NCBI GenBank assembly: GCA_002298885.1
Contig: DBMK01000303.1
Location: 1-12,395, forward strand
From: Anaerolineaceae bacterium UBA700
Lineage (GTDB): Bacteria > Chloroflexota > Anaerolineae > Anaerolineales > Anaerolineaceae
Reading direction: 5' to 3'
Length of the DNA stretch: 12,395 nt
The notes beneath the pieces are model-generated. The model did no database searches and had not been told where the DNA came from. It worked only from the letters and a program-made list of their open reading frames with translations. Position numbers and translations under genes: made by a program. This document shows positions 1 through 6,888 of the stretch, piece after piece. Positions within the stretch are counted from its first letter, which is position 1. Every line of letters starts with the position of its first letter.

Positions 1-1463
1 AAATCAACCCGGAAATTACTCTCCCCTCCCCCTTTGGGGGAGGGGCCGGGGGTGGGGGAAATTTTTTGCCCTCGGGGGGCGTGGCGCACGAAGATGCGGC
101 CCGTTCCGCCCGTCTGGAACTCCCAGCGGCTGAGCTCGCCGTAACTGGCGGCGATGGGGCGCAGCTCGCCGCGGCGCACCACGCCGGCGCGCACCCCCTG
201 CCCGGCCAGCACGCTGGTGAAGGTCTCGACCGCCGCCGGCGGGGTGGGGGCGCCGAAGGAGGCCGGGTCCAGCAGAATGACGCTCGCCCCGCCCCGGCGG
301 CCGCGGTTGAGCTGGTGCAGCTCACCCAGCCAGTCCGGCTGCAGCGAGGCGGTAACGGCCAGCACCTGGTCGCGCCCGCTCACCAGGCTGCGCGCCTGGG
401 CCAGCGTGCGCTGGAAGGGGCAGGCGAGGGCCGGCTGCAGGCCGGCCAGGGCGCGCAGCAGGTCCCACTGGTGCAGCGAGCTGCGCTCGGGCAGCACCAC
501 CACCGGTTCGGCCCCGCCCTCCGGCAGGGACCCCGCCGTCGCGGCGCTGCGCCGCCCGCTCTGGGCCAGCAGCCCCACCGCCACCCGCCGCCGCAGCAGT
601 TCGGCGGAGAGCGAGGCCAGCAGCACCACCAGCGTCTCCAGGCTGGATTCGGCCCCCGCGCCGATGTGGGCGGACGCATCCAGGTCGGCCACCAGCCACA
701 CGGTGGAGGTGGCCTCGGGGTCGAACACCTTGACGTAGGGTATATCGTGGCGGGCAGTGATTGGCCAGTGGATGTGGCGCAGCGGGTCGCCGGGCTGGAA
801 GGGCCGGGCAGTGAAGGCGTCGGTGGTCTCGGCGTGCAGCGGCTGGCGCAGGGGGCGCTCTTCGCCCTGCACCTGGCCGCGCGGCAGCAGGCGCTCGGGC
901 AGCGGCGCCAGGGGCGGGTAGACCAGGATTTCGTTCTTCTGCAGGTAGGTCTGGCGCACCAGGAACAGGCCGAACGGGTCGCCCAGGCGCAGTTCCCACG
1001 GGCCCAGGCTGAAGACGCCGCGCTGGCTGCACACGGTGTGCGCCCGCCAGTCGGTGGTGGAATGGTCGCCGGTGGCGCGCACGCTGGTGACGCTGTAGCC
1101 GGGCAGGCTCGAGCTGTCGCTGAACTCGGCCCACAGGATGGGTAGGAAGGAAGCGTTGCTCAGCGTCACCCGCTCTTCCAGTTCGTCGCCCACCTGCACC
1201 GCGGCGTAGGTCAGGCGGCGCTCGCCGCTCACCTTTTGGGCCATGCTGCGCGCCCACAGGTAGGCCAGCAGGATCATCCCGCCCAGCGCCACCACGGCCA
1301 TGACGGCCACCCCCGAGGGGCGGGCGGCGTACCACACCAGCGCCAGCCCGAAGGCCGCCAGCGGCAGGCGCTGGCGCAGCGACAGGCGCACCCGGCAGCC
1401 CGGCCGGTCGAAGCGGTAAGCTCTGCCCAGGAACCCCCGCAGACGGGTGAATAGGGCAACCAT
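1..1463 (-). CDS. DUF58 family membrane-associated protein (partial, runs off left edge)
   Basis: Reading leftward from the ATG at 1463-1461 gives 487 codons with no stop before the window edge, so the 3' end is missing. The protein has a short basic N-terminus, two predicted membrane helices (about residues 33-48 and 51-71), then a soluble part. At 223-233 lies QPGDPLRHIHW, followed by ITARHDIPYVKVFD; this is the DUF58 signature, usually seen as a YxPGDdxRxIdW...ar pattern. DUF58 proteins have a von Willebrand A-like fold and are commonly encoded with MoxR-type AAA ATPases and transglutaminase-like proteins, which would lie to the left if present. Function is not firmly known; roles in envelope or complex assembly are assumed for the family. 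The last visible residues (about 469 onward) are encoded by a palindromic repeat and are probably not native domain sequence. Other long readings of this stretch in other frames are Arg/Ala/Gly-rich and look like shadows. Confidence 0.85.
   Translation of the reverse strand, partial: MVALFTRLRGFLGRAYRFDRPGCRVRLSLRQRLPLAAFGLALVWYAARPSGVAVMAVVALGGMILLAYLWARSMAQKVSGERRLTYAAVQVGDELEERVTLSNASFLPILWAEFSDSSSLPGYSVTSVRATGDHSTTDWRAHTVCSQRGVFSLGPWELRLGDPFGLFLVRQTYLQKNEILVYPPLAPLPERLLPRGQVQGEERPLRQPLHAETTDAFTARPFQPGDPLRHIHWPITARHDIPYVKVFDPEATSTVWLVADLDASAHIGAGAESSLETLVVLLASLSAELLRRRVAVGLLAQSGRRSAATAGSLPEGGAEPVVVLPERSSLHQWDLLRALAGLQPALACPFQRTLAQARSLVSGRDQVLAVTASLQPDWLGELHQLNRGRRGGASVILLDPASFGAPTPPAAVETFTSVLAGQGVRAGVVRRGELRPIAASYGELSRWEFQTGGTGRIFVRHAPRGQKISPTPGPSPKGGGESNFRVD
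21..58. repeat. GC-rich palindromic repeat at the 3' end of the DUF58 gene
   Basis: Perfect 10-bp arms CCCCTCCCCC (23-32) and GGGGGAGGGG (36-45) enclose a TTT loop, followed by the G-rich flank CCGGGGGTGGGGG (46-58). The layout matches short dispersed intergenic palindromes that sit at gene ends in many GC-rich genomes. There is no T-tract after the hairpin on either strand, so it is not a standard intrinsic terminator. In the DUF58 frame it reads as SPTPGPSPKGGGE. Only one copy lies in this window, so its dispersed nature is inferred. Confidence 0.6.
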
Positions 1464-1469
1464 AAAATT

Positions 1470-1475
1470 ATTATA
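1470..1475 (-). promoter_or_regulatory. Candidate -10 box of the DUF58 gene, leaderless arrangement
   Basis: On the minus strand a perfect TATAAT occupies 1475-1470, followed by AATTTT and then the ATG at 1463. Transcription would start at or within a base or two of the A of the ATG. No Shine-Dalgarno sequence fits between them. The hexamer expected 17 bp upstream (TGAGGT) matches TTGACA poorly. The call rests on the -10 box and its spacing. Confidence 0.4.
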
Positions 1476-1532
1476 GTCATTTGTTAGAAACGACCTCACC
1501 GGAATCGAGAACCGCAAAGCTCGAAATTCCTG

Positions 1533-1538
1533 TAAAAT
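1533..1538 (+). promoter_or_regulatory. Weak candidate -10 box for the methyltransferase gene
   Basis: TAAAAT, preceded by TG one base closer than in a standard extended -10, lies about 40 bp before the GTG start in the 112-bp divergent spacer. No convincing -35 hexamer is present at the usual distance, so this is tentative. Confidence 0.25.
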
Positions 1539-1575
1539 GGCTTAGGAAAGCTGTTAAAGACAATCCTCAGGAACG

Positions 1576-2484
1576 GTGGGCAGCGCCTTGGAAAAGAGAA
1601 CGAAGGTGAAACGGGGTTCGAAAACCAGCAGCTTTGGCACCCGCTCGCGGATCAATCACGACGCGTCCGCCTATTACGGTTCGCGGCTGTATACCGAGCT
1701 GCCTGAAAATGGCGCCGCGGAGGCCGTTCCGGACAACGTGTTCCCCGTTGAGTTTGAGAACAGGCTGATCCTGGGGACTTCTGAGGCGATGAAGGAAATC
1801 CCGGATAATTCGCTGCACCTGATGGTCACTTCGCCGCCCTACAACGTTACGAAGGAGTACGACGAAGACCTGTCGCTCAAAGAGTACCTGCACTTGCTGC
1901 ACAGCGTGTTTTCGGAAACGTACCGGGTGCTGGTAAACGGCGGGCGGGCGTGCATAAACGTGGCAAATTTGGGCCGCAGGCCCTATCTCCCCCTGTCCGA
2001 CTTCATTTCTCAGATCATGCTCGAGATTGGTTTCCACATGCGCGGCGAGATCATTTGGAACAAGGGCGCCGGCGCAGGCGTTTCGATGGCCTGGGGAAGC
2101 TGGCAGTCCGCTTCGAACCCGGTTTTACGCGACGTGCACGAATATATCCTGGTTTTTTCCAAGGGTTCTTTCGAGCGCAAAAAACCGGCCGGCAAAGAGA
2201 ACACCATCTCCAAAGAGCAGTTCATGGAATGGACGAAATCGGTGTGGACGATGAACCCCGAATCGGCCAAAAAGGTGGGCCATCCGGCGCCCTTCCCCAT
2301 CGAGCTGCCCTTCCGGCTCATCCAACTGTACACCTACAAAGGCGACGTGGTCCTGGATCCCTTTATGGGCAGCGGGACCACCGCCATCGCCGCCCTGAAG
2401 GCTGGGAGGAAATATATTGGGTACGACAATGATCCGGCGTATGTAAAACTTGCACAAGAAAGAATCGAATCCTATAAACTTTAA
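1576..2484 (+). CDS. Solitary beta-class DNA amino-methyltransferase (N4-cytosine or N6-adenine)
   Basis: A 302-residue S-adenosylmethionine-dependent DNA methyltransferase. The catalytic motif IV TSPPY is at residues 85-89 and the SAM-binding motif I DPFMGSGTT at 261-269, followed by IGYDND (281-286). GHPAPFPIELPFRLI (235-249) matches motif X. The order catalytic motif, then SAM motif defines the beta class. SPPY instead of DPPY is most often seen in N4-cytosine enzymes, but some adenine enzymes carry it, so the base is not settled. The GTG start at 1576 is the first possible one after the in-frame stop at 1555. AGGA lies only 3 bp upstream, so a later start (TTG 1588 or GTG 1606) is possible; the first 55 residues are basic and outside the conserved domain. 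No endonuclease gene adjoins it. The next gene is convergent, 23 bp away, with no clear hairpin between them. Confidence 0.92.
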   Translation: MGSALEKRTKVKRGSKTSSFGTRSRINHDASAYYGSRLYTELPENGAAEAVPDNVFPVEFENRLILGTSEAMKEIPDNSLHLMVTSPPYNVTKEYDEDLSLKEYLHLLHSVFSETYRVLVNGGRACINVANLGRRPYLPLSDFISQIMLEIGFHMRGEIIWNKGAGAGVSMAWGSWQSASNPVLRDVHEYILVFSKGSFERKKPAGKENTISKEQFMEWTKSVWTMNPESAKKVGHPAPFPIELPFRLIQLYTYKGDVVLDPFMGSGTTAIAALKAGRKYIGYDNDPAYVKLAQERIESYKL

Positions 2485-2507
2485 ATGAGCATGGGTTTTT
2501 AACGAAA

Positions 2508-5500
2508 TCATAGTTCCTCTTCATTGCTCGCCCCCGCCAGGCCGTGTTCCGCCGCCCATACGGCGATCTGCGCCCGAGATGAAAAGCCCAATTTGTTGAG
2601 AATGTTGCTGATGTGGGTTGCAGCGGTCCGTTCGCTAACGATGAGTTCCCGGGCGATCTCCCGGTTCGATTTTCCCCAGGCCACCAATGCAGCTACAGCA
2701 CGCTCCCGCTCGGTCAGTCCTCCAAAAGCCTTTTTGGCGGCCTGGCGGGGCGATAAAGGCTGGGGTCCTGGGATGGTATCCGCAGCCCGGGCCAGGTAAT
2801 TTTGGCGTAGAGCGCCGTCAGGGATGCGTTCAGCCATTTCTTCCACGACTGAACGCGCCGCTGAAAAGGCTTCCACGGAAGCTTCGACCCGCTGTTGTGC
2901 CTGGTAGATTCTGCCCAATTCATGCAGGATACGCCAGAGCAGCGGCCGCCGGCCCTGACCCTGGGCCACGGCGCGCGCTGCCAGCAATTCGGATTCGGCC
3001 TGAGAAAACTGGCCCAGCGCAACCAGAGCCCTGCCCCGCAAGAAGGTAAGGTGCGGAATAGCCTGCCGCCCGTAGGTTTCAATGTTTACTGCTGAATCGA
3101 CCAGGCGATCAACAATCTGGAGCGTCTGGTTGGGCTCGTTCTTTGCCAGGGCCAGTTCTGCCCACGTGTACCAGCACAGACGCCTGCCGCTCCATTCTGC
3201 CTGTTCACCAGGGCGCAGGAGAGGCGCCAGCACAGCTTCTGCCTGGGCCAGGTCATTTTGCCCGATTAAGGCCTGGGCCAGGCCGGCGCTGACATCCTGG
3301 ATGTAAAGCGCCGAGCCGATCTGGCGCGCCATTGCAAGGGCAGCTTCGAGCAGTTGGCGCGCCTCGGCCGGATCAAACAATTCGAAATGCAGGAATCCCA
3401 GCACCCATTTGGCGCTGCTAACCCATTCAAAGTGCTGAATTTCTTCAGCGATTTCCAGAGCCTTTTGCGCTAACTGCAAAGCCCGTCCGTAGTCACCCAT
3501 CGAACCCAGGCACTGCGCCAGGCAGGTCAGGATGGTAGATTCTGCTGAACGCCAGCCTAAATCTTGCGCCATCTGGAGGGCTGTTTCGCCATCCGGGAGC
3601 AACTGGCCGAGAGAAGGCGCATCCAAGACATCCGCCGTAAACCTGCCGCGGACGGTCAAATATTTCAGGCTGTTGATCATCCCCTGGCGGTCATTCAATT
3701 GGCGAAAAAGCGCCAGCGACTGCCGGTAGCTGGCTGTGCCCCGCGCCAGGTCTCCACCAATATAGTGGGTGATTCCTAGAAAATCGAGCGTCTGCGCTGC
3801 ACCGCGTTGATCCTGCATATTCTCGAAGATTTTCAGGGCCTCTTCGTGCTGGAGGCGAGCTTCACCCGGGTCTCCCAGGTTCAAATGCCAGTTGCCGACC
3901 CGGTTCAGCGTGTGAGCCAGGGCCGCCGGGTTTTCCAGCCGGCGAGCGATCGTCAGAGCGCGCTGCAAAAAGGCACCACAGCGTGTATAATCGTGCCCCG
4001 CCCACAATGCGCCTGTTTCAAGCAGCGCTTTCCATTCCGCCTGCTTGTCTTCGTTTGCCTGGGCGGTTTCAAGGGATGTCTGAAAGTCGGCCTGGGCGCC
4101 AGCGAAGTCATCCAGATCCATTAGCGCCCGGCCGCGGGCGAGAAATAAATCTGCAGGCGGTTCAACCGATATTTGATGCGCGGCTTCGATCGCCCGGGTA
4201 AAATGCTCGACCGCCGCCGGCAGGGCCAATAGGTCTTGCGCCCTTTCTCCGGCCTGCCGGGAATATTCCAGGGCTTTGCTCCATTCACCTGCTTCGTAAA
4301 AGTGGTAGGCCAACTCTCCCAGATGCAGTTTGAAGCGGCGAGAATCCGCGACCATGGCCTCTATGGCCAGCGCCACTTGCCGGTGCAGGTTTCGTTTTTC
4401 CCGGCCTAACAACATGCCGTAGACGGCTTTCTGGATTAGCGCATGGCGAAAAGCCAGCGTTTCAGGTGTCTCCTCTACGACGAATTGGGTGTTGATGATT
4501 TCGCGAATGCTGTTCAACAGTTCCTGCTCGGCGCGCTCGGCTTGTTCTGGATCGGAAGGCCGGGTCAGGTGCTGAAGCAATGCCAGGTCGAACCGGGGTC
4601 CGGCAACTGCTGCCACAATCAGAGCCTGCCGCGCCGCCGGGCTGAGCCGCTCCATCCGCCGCTGGACAGCATCTTGAATGCTGCGTGGAATGTGCAGGGC
4701 GCTGATCGGTTTAAGATCCGATACGGCCGAGTCTTCGAAATAAATCTCGCCTGCAGCCATTAACGAATTCAGAACTTCCTCAACGAAAAAGGGATTGCCC
4801 TCCGTCAAATGGTAGACCGCATCCAGGAACTCGGTTTGCACCTTTTGGGAAAGGTTAAATGTTGTAGTGAGCATTGCGTCCACCTCCACTTTGCTAAGAG
4901 GCGGGACAATGAATTCTATGACAGACCGGCGGCGGTCCAGCTCCGCCAGGAAATGCAGCTGGGTATTTGAGATTTCGTTATTTCGCTGGGTCAGAAGCAG
5001 CAGGCTGCTCGAATGTTGGCTGGCCAACTGACGCGCCAGGTAAAGCAGGAACTCAACGCTGGTTTCGTCGACCCATTGCATGTCTTCAAAAACGATGAGC
5101 GTTGGCTGCCCGGCCGCAAGCAGGACGATAAACTGGGCCAGCCGGTGAAACAAGCGGTGTTTGGCGTGCTGCGGCTCAAACGCCTGGGTGGGAGCCGGGT
5201 CAAGCAGTTGAGGGCTGAGGTCTGGGAGCAGGTTGGCAAGCTCAGGAGCAAACGGCCCAAACAGGGCTTTCATTTCTTCCGTCGAACCGGATGCGTAAGC
5301 GTTTTGAAGCAGGTCGATCAGCGGGGCGTAGGGCAGCGATGCTTCTGTCTCGTAGCAGTTCCCCTGCAAAAATTTCCATCCCCTGTTCGCAGCGCGGCCT
5401 TTCATTTCTGAGGCTAACCGCGTTTTGCCAACTCCCGCCTCGCCAGAGAGTACTATAACCCGCGGCTCTGCCTCCTCGCCAGCTGAATCGATCACCTGGT

Positions 5501-5573
5501 CGAACGCCTCGAGGATTGCGGTGCGTCCGATCAAGACAGGGCAGATGGCGGATTTTAGCCCAGGCGCAGTCAT
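2508..5573 (-). CDS. LAL-type LuxR-family transcriptional regulator with AAA ATPase and TPR-like repeats
   Basis: A 1021-residue regulator with the standard large-ATP-binding LuxR (LAL, MalT-like) layout. The N-terminal ATPase has Walker A GEAGVGKT (44-51) and Walker B LIVFEDMQW (159-167). The middle, from about 400 to 900, is alpha-helical with repeated Ala/Leu-rich TPR-like units such as ALxxxxLGD/YxxAxxxxxxAL. The C-terminal LuxR helix-turn-helix begins with LTERERAVAALVAWGKSNRE at 953 and runs to about 1012. Family members sense a ligand through the helical domain, bind ATP and activate transcription. The gene is divergent from two alpha/beta hydrolase genes, and the shared spacer contains a dyad at the activator position of the hydrolase promoter, which makes those genes the likely targets. 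The ATG at 5573 puts LIGRTAI near the N-terminus as expected. Its AAAGG motif is 18 bp away, so the translation signal is weak and expression may be low. Confidence 0.93.
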   Translation of the reverse strand: MTAPGLKSAICPVLIGRTAILEAFDQVIDSAGEEAEPRVIVLSGEAGVGKTRLASEMKGRAANRGWKFLQGNCYETEASLPYAPLIDLLQNAYASGSTEEMKALFGPFAPELANLLPDLSPQLLDPAPTQAFEPQHAKHRLFHRLAQFIVLLAAGQPTLIVFEDMQWVDETSVEFLLYLARQLASQHSSSLLLLTQRNNEISNTQLHFLAELDRRRSVIEFIVPPLSKVEVDAMLTTTFNLSQKVQTEFLDAVYHLTEGNPFFVEEVLNSLMAAGEIYFEDSAVSDLKPISALHIPRSIQDAVQRRMERLSPAARQALIVAAVAGPRFDLALLQHLTRPSDPEQAERAEQELLNSIREIINTQFVVEETPETLAFRHALIQKAVYGMLLGREKRNLHRQVALAIEAMVADSRRFKLHLGELAYHFYEAGEWSKALEYSRQAGERAQDLLALPAAVEHFTRAIEAAHQISVEPPADLFLARGRALMDLDDFAGAQADFQTSLETAQANEDKQAEWKALLETGALWAGHDYTRCGAFLQRALTIARRLENPAALAHTLNRVGNWHLNLGDPGEARLQHEEALKIFENMQDQRGAAQTLDFLGITHYIGGDLARGTASYRQSLALFRQLNDRQGMINSLKYLTVRGRFTADVLDAPSLGQLLPDGETALQMAQDLGWRSAESTILTCLAQCLGSMGDYGRALQLAQKALEIAEEIQHFEWVSSAKWVLGFLHFELFDPAEARQLLEAALAMARQIGSALYIQDVSAGLAQALIGQNDLAQAEAVLAPLLRPGEQAEWSGRRLCWYTWAELALAKNEPNQTLQIVDRLVDSAVNIETYGRQAIPHLTFLRGRALVALGQFSQAESELLAARAVAQGQGRRPLLWRILHELGRIYQAQQRVEASVEAFSAARSVVEEMAERIPDGALRQNYLARAADTIPGPQPLSPRQAAKKAFGGLTERERAVAALVAWGKSNREIARELIVSERTAATHISNILNKLGFSSRAQIAVWAAEHGLAGASNEEEL

Positions 5574-5605
5574 AATTATAGATATTATTTACCTTTAATG
5601 ATGAT

Positions 5606-5611
5606 ATTATA
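5606..5611 (-). promoter_or_regulatory. Candidate -10 box of the LAL regulator gene
   Basis: On the minus strand a perfect TATAAT lies at 5611-5606, giving an expected start near 5599 and a leader of about 26 bases. A second TATAAT (5580-5575) lies one base from the ATG, too close to drive this start. No good -35 hexamer is seen 16-18 bp upstream. The surroundings are AT-rich, so chance matches are likely. Confidence 0.35.
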
Positions 5612-5721
5612 CGCCTGTTGTTTGAATTGGCGCGGCCTTTTGGGCTACGCAAGGCGCATGCGCATTAATCGACGACCGCAGGCTTCAGGCAGCTCAAAAT
5701 CTACGTATAGCATCCCAAAAT

Positions 5722-5739
5722 ATCGTCAATTCTGACGAT
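5722..5739. promoter_or_regulatory. Candidate activator operator: perfect 7-4-7 inverted repeat
   Basis: ATCGTCA (5722-5728) and TGACGAT (5733-5739) are exact reverse complements separated by ATTC. The right arm overlaps the first two bases of the -35 hexamer of the hydrolase promoter. The dyad centre (5730.5) is about 42.5 bp upstream of the transcription start predicted from the -10 box, the usual position of a lux-box-type site for class II activation. It is inferred to be the binding site of the divergently encoded LAL regulator. No second copy was noticed in the window. Confidence 0.5.
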
Positions 5740-5766
5740 GACCGCTCCCGTCGCTCTCGCTAGAAT
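5738..5766 (+). promoter_or_regulatory. Sigma70-like promoter of the hydrolase pair
   Basis: The -35 hexamer ATGACC (5738-5743, 4 of 6 consensus bases) and the -10 hexamer TAGAAT (5761-5766, 5 of 6) are separated by exactly 17 bp. The expected start is near 5773, giving a leader of about 30 bases that contains the AAGGAG ribosome site. The imperfect -35 box overlapping a dyad fits an activator-dependent promoter. Confidence 0.55.
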
Positions 5767-5792
5767 TTCTTTATCAATCGAGGTCAAGGCAT

Positions 5793-5798
5793 AAGGAG
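5793..5798 (+). promoter_or_regulatory. Ribosome binding site of the first hydrolase gene
   Basis: AAGGAG lies 5 bp before the ATG at 5804 and supports that start. Confidence 0.75.
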
Positions 5799-5803
5799 CG
5801 ATA

Positions 5804-6847
5804 ATGAAATCAGACACCTTGAACGTAAGCACCGGGGCTGCCCCCAAAAAGCATAAACTCATTTCAATTCCCAAGTGGTTCGGCATCACCTTGATTACGC
5901 TCATCGTAACCGGCCTGATTTACCAGGCCGCCGCTACAGAGATCGACCGGCGGAACTTCCAGGCCCCAGGCAGGATGATCGCCGTAAACGGTCGCCAGAT
6001 GCACATCGATTGCCAGGGCTCGGGCAGTCCAACGGTGATCCTGGAAGCCGGCGGATACAGCTTCTCGGCCGAATGGTTCTGGGTACAGCGGCAGCTTGCG
6101 CCGGTCCAACGGGTGTGTGCTTACGACCGGGCCGGCAATGGCTGGAGTGAGCCGGGTCCGGAGCCGCGCTCTGCGCTCCAAATCGTGTACGAGCTGCATA
6201 CCCTCCTGGCTGCGGCCGGCATTCCCGGTCCATACGTGCTGGCAGGGCATTCGTTTGGAGGCATCCTGAACCGGGTCTATGCCTCGCAGTACCCTGGCGA
6301 AGTGAGCGGAATCGTGCTGGTGGATACGGCCTATACCGTCCTCCAGTTCAAAGATGCTGGTGATTACGAGCAGTGGAAGCGCGATAACGATCTTCTGAAT
6401 GCCCCGCTGTGGGCCTTGGCACGCCTGGGCATCAGCCGTTTTATTAATGGAAATGCCTTTCAAGTGAACGGCTATCCCCCCGAAGCGGTAGCAACCCTGA
6501 CGGCGCTGCGTTCCACGGACCAGGCCTTTGATACGTATTATGCCGAAGGGATTGCGGCGGCCTGGCAAAATCAGCCGGAGTATGCCGCCGCACGGCTGGG
6601 CAATCTGCCGCTGATGGTGTTGTGGGCAACGGTCCTGCCGCGCCAGCTCTCCCCGTCAGAAGAGACACGCCTGGCTGAACTTCAGAGTGAAGTTGCTGCC
6701 TATTCTTCCAATAGCGAAACGCGTTATATCGAAGGGTCGGACCATGGCTCGATCCTTGGCAACGAGCAGTATGCGCAACAGGTAAGCCAGGCTATCCTGG
6801 ATGTTACAGCGGCAGCAAAGAGCGGTGAAAGGTTGGCCCATCGTTGA
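5804..6847 (+). CDS. Membrane-anchored alpha/beta hydrolase
   Basis: A 347-residue protein with a basic N-terminus (KKHK, 15-18), one hydrophobic helix (about 26-44) and an alpha/beta hydrolase domain from about residue 55. The helix has no clear signal-peptidase site and looks like a signal anchor, placing the domain outside the membrane. The nucleophile elbow is GHSFGG (148-153, Ser150), preceded by YVLA and followed by RVYASQYPGEVSGIVLVD, a common pattern of this subfamily. SDHGSI (312-317) supplies the likely catalytic His314. No Asp follows the strand at 269-275 (LMVLWA), so the acid may be Asp174 in VLVDTAY or a Glu near 286-287. The substrate cannot be read from sequence; an ester or lipid-like compound is typical. 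It is the first gene after the dyad-bearing promoter, with the second hydrolase 41 bp downstream. Confidence 0.88.
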   Translation: MKSDTLNVSTGAAPKKHKLISIPKWFGITLITLIVTGLIYQAAATEIDRRNFQAPGRMIAVNGRQMHIDCQGSGSPTVILEAGGYSFSAEWFWVQRQLAPVQRVCAYDRAGNGWSEPGPEPRSALQIVYELHTLLAAAGIPGPYVLAGHSFGGILNRVYASQYPGEVSGIVLVDTAYTVLQFKDAGDYEQWKRDNDLLNAPLWALARLGISRFINGNAFQVNGYPPEAVATLTALRSTDQAFDTYYAEGIAAAWQNQPEYAAARLGNLPLMVLWATVLPRQLSPSEETRLAELQSEVAAYSSNSETRYIEGSDHGSILGNEQYAQQVSQAILDVTAAAKSGERLAHR

Positions 6848-6875
6848 GGCCAAGAAATCAAAAAGACTTTTTTAT

Positions 6876-6883
6876 AAAGGGAG
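6876..6883 (+). promoter_or_regulatory. Ribosome binding site deciding the start of the second hydrolase
   Basis: AAAGGGAG ends 5 bp before the ATG at 6889. An in-frame TTG at 6844 would overlap the end of the preceding gene and lacks such a site, so 6889 is preferred. Confidence 0.75.
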
Positions 6884-6888
6884 CAAAA

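Noticed and set aside
66..1145. Long plus-strand open reading frame opposite the DUF58 gene
   Set aside because: Its translation is Gly/Arg/Gln/His-rich without any family motif; the minus-strand frame carries the clear DUF58 signature. In GC-rich DNA such antisense readings are expected.
2485..2507. Terminator between the convergent methyltransferase and regulator genes
   Set aside because: The 23-bp gap has a T5 run but no inverted repeat that could form a stem.
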